From: Marine Group I thaumarchaeote
Lineage (GTDB): Archaea; Thermoproteota; Nitrososphaeria; Nitrososphaerales; Nitrosopumilaceae
Assembly: GCA_013390905.1 (NCBI GenBank)
Contig: JACATG010000011.1
Span: 1 to 32,788, forward strand
DNA: 32,788 nt
Direction of reading: 5' to 3'
Positions 16,831 through 24,744 of this stretch are shown here, piece after piece. Positions within the stretch are counted from its first letter, which is position 1. Every line of letters starts with the position of its first letter. The notes beneath the pieces were generated by a model. The model did no database searches and was not told the DNA's origin. It saw only the letters and a program-made list of their open reading frames with translations. A program made the position numbers and the translations under genes.

Positions 16831-17928
16831 TTATTTCATTATCCTCAATAATTTATCATCCGTGCTATCTGGAAAACCTTTTCCATCTGTATTTGAAGTA
16901 ATTACATAAAGACTTCCATCAGGACCTTGTACTACATCACGAACACGACCAATTCCACTGAGAATAGATTTTTGAGAGCTCAACCCCTCTTCAAAATCTA
17001 CCTGATAAAGACTGGTTGCCCTCATCGAGGCCATTATGAATGGAGATTCGAAATCAAGTTTATCTCCTGAATAAAACAAGATACCGCCTGGTTCTATGCT
17101 TGGATCATAACAAAGAATAGCATTTTCAAAGTTTTCATTACCAGAACATTGTTGTTCAGGCCAGCCATAGTTTTTTCCTGCTTGAATTAAGTTAATTTCG
17201 TCATTTTTTTCAGGTCCAATTTCTGCTACAAACATGTTACCGTCATCATCCCAAGTCATTCCTTGAGGGTTTCTATGTCCTAATGAATAAACTGGAGAAT
17301 CAGAAAATGGGTTATCATCGGGGATAGTGCCATCATCATTTAATCTTAAAATTTTTCCAGACAAAGAATCAAGATCTTGTGGAAGGTGAGATGAATCAGA
17401 AATGGTTCCAGTACCTACATACAATTTTCCATCAGGTCCAAATTTTATAAAACCACCATTTGTAAAAGTAGAGCCAGGAATTTTATCAAATATAGTTTCA
17501 GCATCTTGTAATTTATTTTCAAATTCAGTTATTTGCAAAATCTTATTCCACAAATATCCATCCTCTTCATAAGTCAAAAATACATAGATGTAATGGTTAT
17601 TTGAAAAATCTGGATGAAGTGCAATGCCTAACAATCCTCCATCAAATACATTAGCAGGACGAAATATAGCTAATGGTGATTCCAACAGAGTATTGTTTTG
17701 AATTACTCTAATGAATCCACCTTTTTCTGTAACAAAAATTCTGTCGTCAGAAATAGCAATTGCACGAGGTTTGTCAAGATTTTTAGCTAAAATACTTACA
17801 GACGCACTTTCAGAATTTGAAGTAGATAATGGTAATGGTAATGGGATAAGATCTGATGGAGAAGTTAAAACAAAAAAAGAAAATATCACAACAGCAATAA
17901 TAGCAATGACTCGAATTTTTTTATCCAC
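16831..17928 (-). CDS. Membrane-anchored or secreted sugar/sorbosone dehydrogenase-type beta-propeller
   Basis: The 365-residue protein has one N-terminal hydrophobic segment (about 5-25, after Lys3, Lys4 and Arg6) and a Pro/Ser linker, then a beta-propeller of the glucose/sorbosone dehydrogenase family. Its landmarks are GGLLGIALHPDF, LGHRNPQGMTWD, VAEIGPEKNDEINLI and KNYGWPE. In the family the calcium- and PQQ-binding propeller oxidises sugars outside the cytoplasm; PQQ use here is unproven and no PQQ synthesis gene is in the window. GTG 17928 is the start, with a TATA-like box 27 bases upstream. HMG-CoA reductase follows at one base. Confidence 0.88.
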   Translation of the reverse strand: MDKKIRVIAIIAVVIFSFFVLTSPSDLIPLPLPLSTSNSESASVSILAKNLDKPRAIAISDDRIFVTEKGGFIRVIQNNTLLESPLAIFRPANVFDGGLLGIALHPDFSNNHYIYVFLTYEEDGYLWNKILQITEFENKLQDAETIFDKIPGSTFTNGGFIKFGPDGKLYVGTGTISDSSHLPQDLDSLSGKILRLNDDGTIPDDNPFSDSPVYSLGHRNPQGMTWDDDGNMFVAEIGPEKNDEINLIQAGKNYGWPEQQCSGNENFENAILCYDPSIEPGGILFYSGDKLDFESPFIMASMRATSLYQVDFEEGLSSQKSILSGIGRVRDVVQGPDGSLYVITSNTDGKGFPDSTDDKLLRIMK

Positions 17929-17949
17929 AAAAAGATAATCTTTTCAAAT

Positions 17950-17960
17950 CTTATTAATTG
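17950..17960 (-). promoter_or_regulatory. TATA-like box for the beta-propeller/HMG-CoA reductase operon
   Basis: CAATTAATAAG on the minus strand is centred 27 bases before GTG 17928. It lies only about 25 bases from the divergent tRNA promoter. Confidence 0.45.
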
Positions 17961-17980
17961 CTTTCAAGGATTTGATAAAG

Positions 17981-17990
17981 CGTATATACG
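17981..17990 (+). promoter_or_regulatory. TATA box of the initiator tRNA gene
   Basis: CGTATATACG, itself a perfect palindrome, is preceded by a purine-rich AAAG (BRE-like). Its centre lies about 27 bases before the mature tRNA 5' end, so the primary transcript would have almost no leader. Confidence 0.6.
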
Positions 17991-18011
17991 GCTGATCCTC
18001 TTTTATCGATC

Positions 18012-18085
18012 AGCGGGGTGGGGAAGTCAGGTCATCCCGGCGGGCTCATAACCCGCAAATCAGTAGTTCAAATCTACTCCCCGCT
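18012..18085 (+). tRNA. Initiator tRNA-Met (anticodon CAT)
   Basis: The 74-base sequence folds as a cloverleaf: acceptor AGCGGGG with CCCCGCT, anticodon stem GCGGG with CCCGC around the loop CTCATAA, and T-stem AGTAG with CTACT around TTCAAAT. Three consecutive G-C pairs next to the anticodon loop and the A1-U72 end pair are hallmarks of archaeal initiator tRNA, which excludes the elongator and the Ile2 tRNA that also read CAT in the gene. The 3' CCA is not encoded. No intron is seen. Confidence 0.93.
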
Positions 18086-18087
18086 AT

Positions 18088-19416
18088 TTAGTTTGTATAA
18101 ACACAAAACCATGAAAGAGATTTATCGAATTTTGAGGTTTTGTTAGATATTCCAATACGCTGTAAAGGTCTTGTTAGGTGTCTATGAGCAGACATATTTG
18201 GAATATACAGTTGTTTTTTGACTTTTCTTGAAATTTCAACAGTTATCTTTTTGGAAGCTTTTTTTCCACATCGGATACACTGAAATCCTTGGTTCTGACC
18301 TTTAGATTTCATTTTTTTGTTACATTTTTTGCAAATGGGATTAGATTTTGAAAGATTCGTTTTAAGATGAATGATATCAATAAATTCAAGATTAATGATT
18401 CGAGGAAATTTTTTTGATGCTTTTCTAACACCACCACCTACACATATTTTATCTCCCCTAATCAAATTTGAAGCAATAGGTGAGATTCCTGTTGGTTTGT
18501 AAACAGCACACCAGAACTCATGATTTTTAGAAATAATTTTGAAAAAGACATGTCCGCCTTTTACAATTTTTGGTGTATTTGATACAATTCCAGTAATTTT
18601 TCCAGAAGCATAAGGTTTCATGTTTTCAAAATTTAATTCGTTTTTCAAATGATCTCCAGTACCTTGATTAGATTTGAAGATCATGTAGCCATCTAATTTT
18701 TCATCACTTTTCAGAATCTTCGTAGCATATACTAATGAACTGACATTTTCGCCTCTAACACCATAAAACACAGGATCAGGGCCGTGTGGAGTAATTAAAA
18801 TTCGTTCTTTCTTTGTGTCGAAACTATTAAACGTGTTTGGATAAGTTTTTTCTTGCATAATTTTTACACTCTCAGTAGAAATTTTTCTTTCTTTTCCAAA
18901 TTTTGTTCTTTTACGATAACTCAAAAGCTCTAATGTATGATCTTGAAAATCATATCCTATCGCACCAATTGCACCAACAAGTCCTTGACCATTTCCTCGG
19001 TAGAAAAATTCAAGATCATTTTTTTTAGCAAATCTTTTTGCATTATTTCTTTTAATTAATTGCCACATAGCTAAGTTAGTAAAATTTGTAAATTCAGAAG
19101 GAATTGTATCACTTTCAAAAAATACTAATCCAGGATTTGCTCCATTTTTAACATCAGAATATTTTAAAACAAGATTTTTAATTTGATTTTTTACCTTAGA
19201 GGGATTTCTAGTCTTTATTCTGATTGAAACTGCTCCATTACCACGAGTTTTCCATGGAATGTTAGGATTAAATCGAATTAATCTCGGAAAATCAAGAAAT
19301 TCAGTCTTATGTTTTAGAAGTAAATCAACAATTTTGTATGCTAAAAATGTTGTACACATTCCTTTAGGAGAATCAGTATCATCAAACCCAATATTGAGAA
19401 CAGTTTTTTCAACCAT
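18088..19416 (-). CDS. tiaS: tRNA(Ile2) 2-agmatinylcytidine synthetase
   Basis: TiaS uses ATP and agmatine to convert C34 of the CAU anticodon of tRNA-Ile2 to agmatidine, so that it reads AUA. The 442-residue protein has the N-terminal GFDDTDSPKGMCTT (10-23), the mid-region GNGQGLVGAIGAIGYD and TPHGPDPVFYGVRGE, an OB-fold region (about 270-355) and a zinc ribbon with Cys362, 365, 380 and 383. The length fits the family. It ends two bases from the initiator tRNA, another CAU tRNA that the enzyme must not modify. ATG 19416 is divergent from dph2 across 82 bases. Confidence 0.95.
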   Translation of the reverse strand: MVEKTVLNIGFDDTDSPKGMCTTFLAYKIVDLLLKHKTEFLDFPRLIRFNPNIPWKTRGNGAVSIRIKTRNPSKVKNQIKNLVLKYSDVKNGANPGLVFFESDTIPSEFTNFTNLAMWQLIKRNNAKRFAKKNDLEFFYRGNGQGLVGAIGAIGYDFQDHTLELLSYRKRTKFGKERKISTESVKIMQEKTYPNTFNSFDTKKERILITPHGPDPVFYGVRGENVSSLVYATKILKSDEKLDGYMIFKSNQGTGDHLKNELNFENMKPYASGKITGIVSNTPKIVKGGHVFFKIISKNHEFWCAVYKPTGISPIASNLIRGDKICVGGGVRKASKKFPRIINLEFIDIIHLKTNLSKSNPICKKCNKKMKSKGQNQGFQCIRCGKKASKKITVEISRKVKKQLYIPNMSAHRHLTRPLQRIGISNKTSKFDKSLSWFCVYTN

Positions 19417-19466
19417 AAATTAGTTGAACCATTCAGACATTTTTAGTTGTTGCAGAGTGCAGTTGA

Positions 19467-19477
19467 TTTAAATTAAT
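19467..19477 (+). promoter_or_regulatory. TATA-like box for dph2
   Basis: TTTAAATTAAT is centred 27 bases before the TTG start at 19499. This supports that start codon and a leaderless message. Confidence 0.45.
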
Positions 19478-19498
19478 AAAGTTCGATGCCAAGCTGAA

Positions 19499-20494
19499 TT
19501 GATAGTAATAGACGAAGAAAGAATTTTTAAAGAAATCAAAGATAAAAATCCAGTATCAGTTTCAGTAAATGGACCTGATGGAATTTTACCACAAGTTCAA
19601 GAAGTGGCTATGAAAATTACAAAAAAATTTGGAATCCCAGCATATGTGTTAGGAGATACAACATGGGGAACATGTGATCTGAATTCAATTGGCTCAAAAG
19701 TGCTTGGAGCAGAAATTCAATTTAACATTGGACATACTATAAACACAGAATCGCTAGAAAAAAATCTAGTCTTAATTGATGCCTTTGATGATGTTGAATT
19801 TGACAGTGTTGCAAAAAAATGTGGGAGTGTGTTAAAAGGAAAAACAATTTCATTAGTTACAGACAGTCAACATTTACACCAGATAGATAAAGTTGAAAAG
19901 ATTTTAACAAAAAACGGAATTAAAGTTAAAATTGGAAAAGGAAAAGGGCAATTAAATGATGGCCAAGTATTTGGTTGTGAGTTTTACCCTGCATCAGATC
20001 TAAAAAAAGAGGTAGATGCCTATGTATTTTTAGGACAAAGTAATTTTCATGCAGCAGGAATTGCACTATCAACAAATTTACCAACCTATGTTTTAGATCC
20101 TTACTTTAACGAAGTAAGAGAAGTTACAGAATTTGCACAGAAACTAAAAACTAAAGCTACTCTTGCAATATACAAAGCAGCTGAAGCAAAATCATTTGGA
20201 GTAATTGTAGGACTTAAAGAAGGACAACTGTCCAAGGTATTTGCTTTAAAAATTAAAAAAGAGTTAGAAAAAGAGGGAAAAGAAGTTCAGTTATTTGCAA
20301 TGACTGATATCACAAATGAGAGATTAAGAAATTTCAAAGGAATTGATGCTTTTATTCAAGTTGCATGCCCAAGAATTTCCACAGACAATCAGTTTGACAA
20401 ACCAGTATTATCATCACCTCAGGCAAATGCACTTCTCAAAATTTTACGTAAAGAAAGCATTGAAGGGTATTTAGAAATTCCACATTGGTTATAA
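19499..20494 (+). CDS. dph2: Diphthamide synthase, 2-(3-amino-3-carboxypropyl)histidine synthase
   Basis: Archaeal Dph2 is a homodimeric iron-sulfur enzyme that moves the 3-amino-3-carboxypropyl group of SAM to a histidine of elongation factor 2, the first step to diphthamide. All three cluster cysteines are visible, one per domain: Cys59 in GTCD, Cys160 in FGCEFYPA and Cys290 in VACPRIS. The length (331) is normal. The start is TTG 19499: the nearest ATG upstream (19486) runs into a stop after three codons, and the TATA spacing agrees. Its stop abuts the end of the convergent TPR gene with no spacer. Confidence 0.95.
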   Translation: MIVIDEERIFKEIKDKNPVSVSVNGPDGILPQVQEVAMKITKKFGIPAYVLGDTTWGTCDLNSIGSKVLGAEIQFNIGHTINTESLEKNLVLIDAFDDVEFDSVAKKCGSVLKGKTISLVTDSQHLHQIDKVEKILTKNGIKVKIGKGKGQLNDGQVFGCEFYPASDLKKEVDAYVFLGQSNFHAAGIALSTNLPTYVLDPYFNEVREVTEFAQKLKTKATLAIYKAAEAKSFGVIVGLKEGQLSKVFALKIKKELEKEGKEVQLFAMTDITNERLRNFKGIDAFIQVACPRISTDNQFDKPVLSSPQANALLKILRKESIEGYLEIPHWL

Positions 20495-21094
20495 TCACGA
20501 TACTAACTTTTGGAATCTAGAATGATCTAATAATTTTTCAAATGATTTAGATTTTTTTGCTTTAACTTTGTATTGAATTCCTTGAGAAATTACATGTTCA
20601 AGTAGATTTAGTGCTTCATCAAAGTTTGAAAGCATTACAAGATTGCATGATTTATCAAATAAAACATCGCCATTATCTGGATAATCTTTCAATATACTAT
20701 TACAACATAAAATTGATTCCTCAAATTTGTCCATAGAAAACAAAATTCGTTCTTTATGATATAAAACAATATTATATTTTGGATTGTCCTTTAAAATTTT
20801 ATCACAAAGTAATAATGCTTCAACAAAATTTCCTTGTTTACGAATAGTTGAGATTTTATTTACCAACACAGAAAGATCATTTGGATGTAGTTGAAGAGCA
20901 ACATCATAGCATTTTATAGCGTTATCAAAATCTTTGAGTTTACTTAGAGCATATCCCTTATTGTTAAGTGAACTAAGGTGTTCTGGATTATCATTTAGAA
21001 TTTTATCATAATATGTAATTGCTTCTTTTAGTTTTCCATGCAGAAATAATCTATTTCCTTCATCTAAAATTGAATTTGTTTTAGGATCTGTCAT
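20495..21094 (-). CDS. Tetratricopeptide repeat protein
   Basis: The 199-residue protein is made of about five TPR units of 34 residues (near 6-39, 40-73, 74-107, 108-141 and 142-175). Examples are GNRLFLHGKLKEAITYYDKIL and NNKGYALSKLKDFDNAIKCYD, each unit ending in a NP/HP/YP turn. There is no signal or membrane segment, so it should be a cytosolic protein-binding scaffold with an unknown partner. ATG 21094 is preferred over TTG 21100. It follows the MDR oxidoreductase stop by six bases and is probably cotranscribed with it. Confidence 0.88.
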   Translation of the reverse strand: MTDPKTNSILDEGNRLFLHGKLKEAITYYDKILNDNPEHLSSLNNKGYALSKLKDFDNAIKCYDVALQLHPNDLSVLVNKISTIRKQGNFVEALLLCDKILKDNPKYNIVLYHKERILFSMDKFEESILCCNSILKDYPDNGDVLFDKSCNLVMLSNFDEALNLLEHVISQGIQYKVKAKKSKSFEKLLDHSRFQKLVS

Positions 21095-21100
21095 TATCAA

Positions 21101-22177
21101 TCAAAAATTAGGTTTCATTAAGATTTTTCCAAAAAGTCCTTTACCTTTGAGCATTTTGGTGTGAGCCTCTGCTGCCTGTTCAAGTGGATATACTGAATCA
21201 ATTATAGATTTTATTTTACCTTGAGACATCCAATAGAGACCTCGTTCCAATTCAGCTCTTGTTCCTTGAGTTGAGCCTAAAATATTGATTCCTTTGAAGA
21301 AAATATGACGTAGGTCAGTCTTGGCATCATAACCTGTTGTAGCTCCAGTAGTTACAATTGTTCCACCATAATTTAGCAAAGTCAGTTCTTTGTTCCAGTG
21401 AGAACCTCCTATATGTTCAAAAATTACGTCAACTCCGGGTATATCTCCAAAAGGTTTTGGAATATTTTTTGTAATTGACCGCACTTCTTTGTGCCAGTTT
21501 TCATCTCTATGATTTATGGCATAATCAGCGCCAAGTTCCAATAATTTATCTAATTTATTAGGACTAGCAGTAGCAATTACAGTACATCCAAAAAGTTTTG
21601 CAATTTGAATTCCAAAATTTCCTACGCCAGAACTACCACCCATAATCAAAACTAATTGTCCAGGTTGAATTTTTGCTCTTCCAACAAGCATATGCCATGA
21701 TGTAACTAATGTCATTGATGCAGCTGCAGCAGCATCATATGATACACTTTCAGGAATCTTGACAACATTAACTTCTGGAAGATGAGTTTCCTCACAATAT
21801 CCACCCCAAAGTGGACCTGTTTCAAAACCCCAAATAGTTCGTTTTCTACAATCATATTCTCTTCCATCAGTACATGCTTTGCAAACTCTACATGATAAAT
21901 TTCCATGAGAAACTACTCTGTCACCTACTTTGATATTTTTTACATCACTACCAACTGCAGTAACTTCTCCCGCAGCGTCAGTTCCAGAGATATGTGGTAA
22001 TGGAATTGCCAATGGTTTACCTCTCATTCCCCAAATATCATCATAGTTAAGAGCCGCTACTTTTACCTTGAAAACTACTTCATTAGATTTTGGTTCAGGG
22101 GAGGGTATATCTTTAATTTTTAATATTTTAGAAAAATTATCATCCATAGTATATTGATCATATACTAATGCTTTCAT
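21101..22177 (-). CDS. Zinc-containing MDR-family oxidoreductase (alcohol dehydrogenase/enoyl- or acryloyl-CoA reductase-like)
   Basis: The 358-residue protein starts MKALVYDQYTMDD at ATG 22177; the frame is open further upstream, but that part is not protein-like and overlaps the divergent Csl4 gene. It has the GroES-like domain, four structural zinc cysteines (C96, C99, C102, C110) and a NADPH loop MGGSSGVGNFG (179-189). The usual catalytic zinc Cys is replaced by NYDD (44-47) and the GHE motif by PHISGTD, as in quinone or acyl-CoA reductases rather than true alcohol dehydrogenases. Acryloyl-CoA reductase of a 3-hydroxypropionate/4-hydroxybutyrate cycle is one possibility; the substrate cannot be told from sequence. 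A TATA-like box lies 26 bases upstream. Confidence 0.88.
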   Translation of the reverse strand: MKALVYDQYTMDDNFSKILKIKDIPSPEPKSNEVVFKVKVAALNYDDIWGMRGKPLAIPLPHISGTDAAGEVTAVGSDVKNIKVGDRVVSHGNLSCRVCKACTDGREYDCRKRTIWGFETGPLWGGYCEETHLPEVNVVKIPESVSYDAAAAASMTLVTSWHMLVGRAKIQPGQLVLIMGGSSGVGNFGIQIAKLFGCTVIATASPNKLDKLLELGADYAINHRDENWHKEVRSITKNIPKPFGDIPGVDVIFEHIGGSHWNKELTLLNYGGTIVTTGATTGYDAKTDLRHIFFKGINILGSTQGTRAELERGLYWMSQGKIKSIIDSVYPLEQAAEAHTKMLKGKGLFGKILMKPNF

Positions 22178-22198
22178 GAGTTTTTTCAAATTTTTAGA

Positions 22199-22208
22199 GA
22201 TATATGAT
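22199..22208 (-). promoter_or_regulatory. TATA-like box for the MDR oxidoreductase
   Basis: ATCATATATC on the minus strand is centred about 26 bases before ATG 22177, which supports that start over the longer upstream frame. Confidence 0.5.
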
Positions 22209-22233
22209 TTGCCAAGATCTTTCAGACCACAAA

Positions 22234-22244
22234 CAATTATAATC
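22234..22244 (+). promoter_or_regulatory. TATA-like box for csl4-pheA
   Basis: CAATTATAATC is centred about 26 bases before ATG 22265. Confidence 0.45.
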
Positions 22245-22264
22245 ATAACAATAAAAATCTCAGC

Positions 22265-22816
22265 ATGTCTGAAAATGCAACATTTCCAGGTGACAAAATA
22301 GCATCTATTGAAGAATATGAGGCGGGATACAATACTTTTGATGATGGAGATATGGTTCGAGCAGCAACCATAGGACAAAAAGACATCGACAAGACAACAC
22401 GCATTGCTAGTGTTAAACATCCAAAAACTCTATCAATTCCAAAAGATGGAGACATTGTAATTGGAACAGTTGCAGCAGTGATGTCATCTATGATTGCAGT
22501 GTCAATTGATTTCATTAATGGAAAACTTACTACATCAAAAGTAGAATGCATATGTGGAACACGAAATATTAGAATAAGAAATATAGCACTAGTAAATGAT
22601 ATAATAACATTAAAGATTCTTAGTCATCTTAATGGTACAATTCATGCAACAATTAATGAACCACATTTAGGAGTTTTATTCACAAAATGTAGAAAATGTG
22701 GAGGTAAAGTTGTACCGATGCGTGATGCCATAAAATGTACAGAATGTGCATGGATTGATGAAAGAAAACTTTCAACGAACTTTGGCAAAAGTGATTTCTT
22801 CAATTTGAGAGATTAA
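22265..22816 (+). CDS. csl4: Exosome complex RNA-binding subunit Csl4
   Basis: Csl4 is a cap subunit of the archaeal exosome that binds RNA and recruits DnaG. The 183-residue protein has the family order: an N-terminal domain with FPGDKIASIEEYEAG (7-21), an S1-type OB fold (about 61-136, GDIVIGTVAAVMSSMIAVSI) and a C-terminal zinc ribbon (Cys142, 145, 158, 161). The length fits. It starts with ATG and is followed three bases later by pheA, so it shares a message with an aromatic amino-acid gene. Confidence 0.93.
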   Translation: MSENATFPGDKIASIEEYEAGYNTFDDGDMVRAATIGQKDIDKTTRIASVKHPKTLSIPKDGDIVIGTVAAVMSSMIAVSIDFINGKLTTSKVECICGTRNIRIRNIALVNDIITLKILSHLNGTIHATINEPHLGVLFTKCRKCGGKVVPMRDAIKCTECAWIDERKLSTNFGKSDFFNLRD

Positions 22817-22819
22817 GAA

Positions 22820-23635
22820 ATGATTCATGTTTCGTTCCAAGGTGAACGAGGAGCATATAGTGAAGCTGCAGCAAGGTCATTTTTTAATGAAGAAATTGAA
22901 ACTATCCCTCATACAACATTTGCAGAAGTTTTAGAAAATACATCCCTGGATAAAACAGAATATGCAATCTTGCCTGTAGAGAATTCATTGGAAGGAAGTG
23001 TTGGTGAAAGCTATGATCTACTTTATTCAATATCACTAAATGTAATGGGTGAAATCTATCATAGAATTGAACACTGTTTAATTGGAATTGGTAAATTAGA
23101 AGAAGTAGATACCATTTATTCACATCCACAAGCTTTAGGTCAATGTAGAAAATTTATTGAACAGCATAACATGAAAACAATTCCTGCATATGATACAGCA
23201 GGTAGTGTAAAAATTATCAAGGAATTAAATAAGAAAAATTGTGCGTGTATAGCTAGTAGAGCAGCATCAGTCATACACAAGATGCCGATTATTACTGAAA
23301 ATGTTGCTAATAATTTGGATAATTATACAAGATTTTTGATATTATCAAAAACAAACAGTCCTGAAACAGGAAATGACAAAACTTCAATTATTTTTTCTAT
23401 TAAACATGAACCAGGTTCTTTGCACAGAATTATAGAGAATTTTCACAAGGAAAATGTCAATCTTACAAAGATAGAATCTAGGCCAACTAAAACAAATATG
23501 TGGGAATACAATTTTTATGTAGATTTTGAAGGGCATGAAAAAAATCCTCAGATTTCAGAAATGCTAGATAAAATAAAACGAGAGACTCTCTTCATGAAAG
23601 TTTTAGGTTCGTATCCTTCTGCAAAACTAAGCTAA
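22820..23635 (+). CDS. pheA: Prephenate dehydratase
   Basis: The enzyme decarboxylates and dehydrates prephenate to phenylpyruvate for phenylalanine synthesis. In 271 residues it shows the N-terminal FQGERGAYSE (6-15), PVENSLEGSVGE (52-63), the catalytic TRF motif (170-172, in NYTRFLIL) and a C-terminal ACT domain (about 187-271) with GSLHRII and the ESRP motif (219-222) that binds phenylalanine for feedback control. No chorismate mutase domain is fused. The gene lies three bases after csl4, and its stop overlaps the end of the convergent gene by four bases. Confidence 0.95.
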   Translation: MIHVSFQGERGAYSEAAARSFFNEEIETIPHTTFAEVLENTSLDKTEYAILPVENSLEGSVGESYDLLYSISLNVMGEIYHRIEHCLIGIGKLEEVDTIYSHPQALGQCRKFIEQHNMKTIPAYDTAGSVKIIKELNKKNCACIASRAASVIHKMPIITENVANNLDNYTRFLILSKTNSPETGNDKTSIIFSIKHEPGSLHRIIENFHKENVNLTKIESRPTKTNMWEYNFYVDFEGHEKNPQISEMLDKIKRETLFMKVLGSYPSAKLS

Positions 23636-24099
23636 AAGCCTTTAGGTTTTCTCATGGTAAAGCCCATACTAAATCCGATGATTACTATTCCAGTTATCAT
23701 TACCATTACATCATAGGTAAACCATATTGGATCAGAGCTTCTAATTAAAACTCCTGTGATTAATAATTCTGTATTACCTGTATTTTGGATCTGGATTTTT
23801 GTTTCACCATCTTCTAAATGAGTCCATTCTAATAACAATTCATTTTTGTAGGAAGTTTTTGGAATCTGTAATTCATTACCAGGACTTTCAAGTTTGAGAT
23901 CAAAAGCATCGCCAGTAATAGTCATAGATTGTGAGGTGTGCATAGGAGCAGGAATTGTATAGGATGCTGAATCACCAACTTCTACAACATAATTTTCATT
24001 AATAGTAAGTGTTCCAATATGTGTAATTAAAGAAGCACCACCAATTGTAATAATTGCGATTCCAGCTATTAATCCAATGATAGTTCTTTTTGATAACAT
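23632..24099 (-). CDS. Hypothetical membrane protein with two transmembrane segments
   Basis: The 155-residue protein has an N-terminal hydrophobic segment (about 7-27, GLIAGIAIITIGGASLI), an external-looking beta-rich middle of about 95 residues, and a C-terminal segment (about 131-148, VMVMITGIVIIGFSMGF) followed by a basic tail. Both ends would face the cytoplasm with the middle outside. I do not recognise the family. It has its own TATA-like box. No neighbour suggests a role. Confidence 0.75.
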   Translation of the reverse strand: MLSKRTIIGLIAGIAIITIGGASLITHIGTLTINENYVVEVGDSASYTIPAPMHTSQSMTITGDAFDLKLESPGNELQIPKTSYKNELLLEWTHLEDGETKIQIQNTGNTELLITGVLIRSSDPIWFTYDVMVMITGIVIIGFSMGFTMRKPKGF

Positions 24100-24120
24100 G
24101 ATTCAGTGATTTTACATACC

Positions 24121-24130
24121 GTTTAAAAAA
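24121..24130 (-). promoter_or_regulatory. TATA-like box for the two-segment membrane protein
   Basis: TTTTTTAAAC on the minus strand is centred 26-27 bases before ATG 24099. The stretch 24131-24355 holds no gene I can support. Confidence 0.4.
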
Positions 24131-24355
24131 TTAACTACATACAACCTTCATTGTTCTAGTTAATTATTTGTCTGTGCTATCCTTTTCGTCTAGATCATAG
24201 TTTTGTCTACTGGGACGTATTGGAATGTAAATTATTGTCATTTATTGTAAGATTACTCTTGGAATATAGTATAATTACTTTGTGAAGAAAAGATTCATAA
24301 TTGCTCTGTCAAAGTAAATGCTAGTTACTTGAATTTTGGTCTTCAATAACATAAT

Positions 24356-24607
24356 TTACTGAATCCCTAAGTGTTGTTTGATTTTACCAACATCTTCCCC
24401 TATCATTGCTATTTGACTGCTAAGGGCCCAAAGTGAGTTTCGTGCCTGAATATTTTGATTATTCAGGTATTTCACCAGTGTAATGGTAAATTCAGTATTC
24501 TTAGTCTTTTCAAGATATGTAATAATTTCATGAATTATTTGTGGTGGTAATCCTTTGTCTAATTTTGCAATCATATTTTTGCATTCCTCATCGTTTTGAA
24601 CTACCAT
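24356..24607 (-). CDS. Hypothetical small helical protein, 83 residues
   Basis: The product is predicted to be helical and soluble, with segments ECKNMIAKLDKGLPPQIIHE, NTEFTITLVKYLNNQN and MIGEDVGKIKQHLGIQ. It has one Cys, no signal and no motif I recognise. It starts with ATG 24607 and stands alone between two sparse stretches. Codon use matches the neighbours, and the sequence reads as a real protein with amphipathic helices. Function unknown. Confidence 0.65.
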   Translation of the reverse strand: MVVQNDEECKNMIAKLDKGLPPQIIHEIITYLEKTKNTEFTITLVKYLNNQNIQARNSLWALSSQIAMIGEDVGKIKQHLGIQ

Positions 24608-24700
24608 ATGGTACTAAGCTTACACATTTAGTTAAAGAAGATGCTTGTTTTTTAAAACAGAATCTATTCTAAGAATGTATAATTCAATTTTCCATATTTT

Positions 24701-24712
24701 TTTACATGTAAA
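24701..24712. promoter_or_regulatory. Perfect 12-base palindrome, possible operator
   Basis: TTTACATGTAAA is identical to its own reverse complement. It lies between two divergent small genes (starts at 24607 and 24745), 33-44 bases before the second, about where a TATA box or a dimeric regulator site would be. A regulatory role is inferred from position and symmetry only. Confidence 0.3.
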
Positions 24713-24744
24713 TCCGTAAATGTGATGGTGTGTATAGTAATTTA

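Noticed and set aside
18012-18085. Alternative identity as tRNA-Ile2 (CAT), suggested by the adjacent tiaS
   Set aside because: The A1-U72 end pair and three G-C pairs below the anticodon loop are initiator features.
22178-22420. 81-residue N-terminal extension of the MDR oxidoreductase frame
   Set aside because: It is Cys/Ile/Phe-rich and not protein-like, overlaps the Csl4 gene and promoter, and a TATA box sits correctly for ATG 22177.
24164-24241. Minus-strand 25-residue ORF beginning MTIIYIPIRPSRQNY
   Set aside because: It looks somewhat protein-like with an acidic tail, but is too short and has no supporting motif or promoter; kept only as a note.
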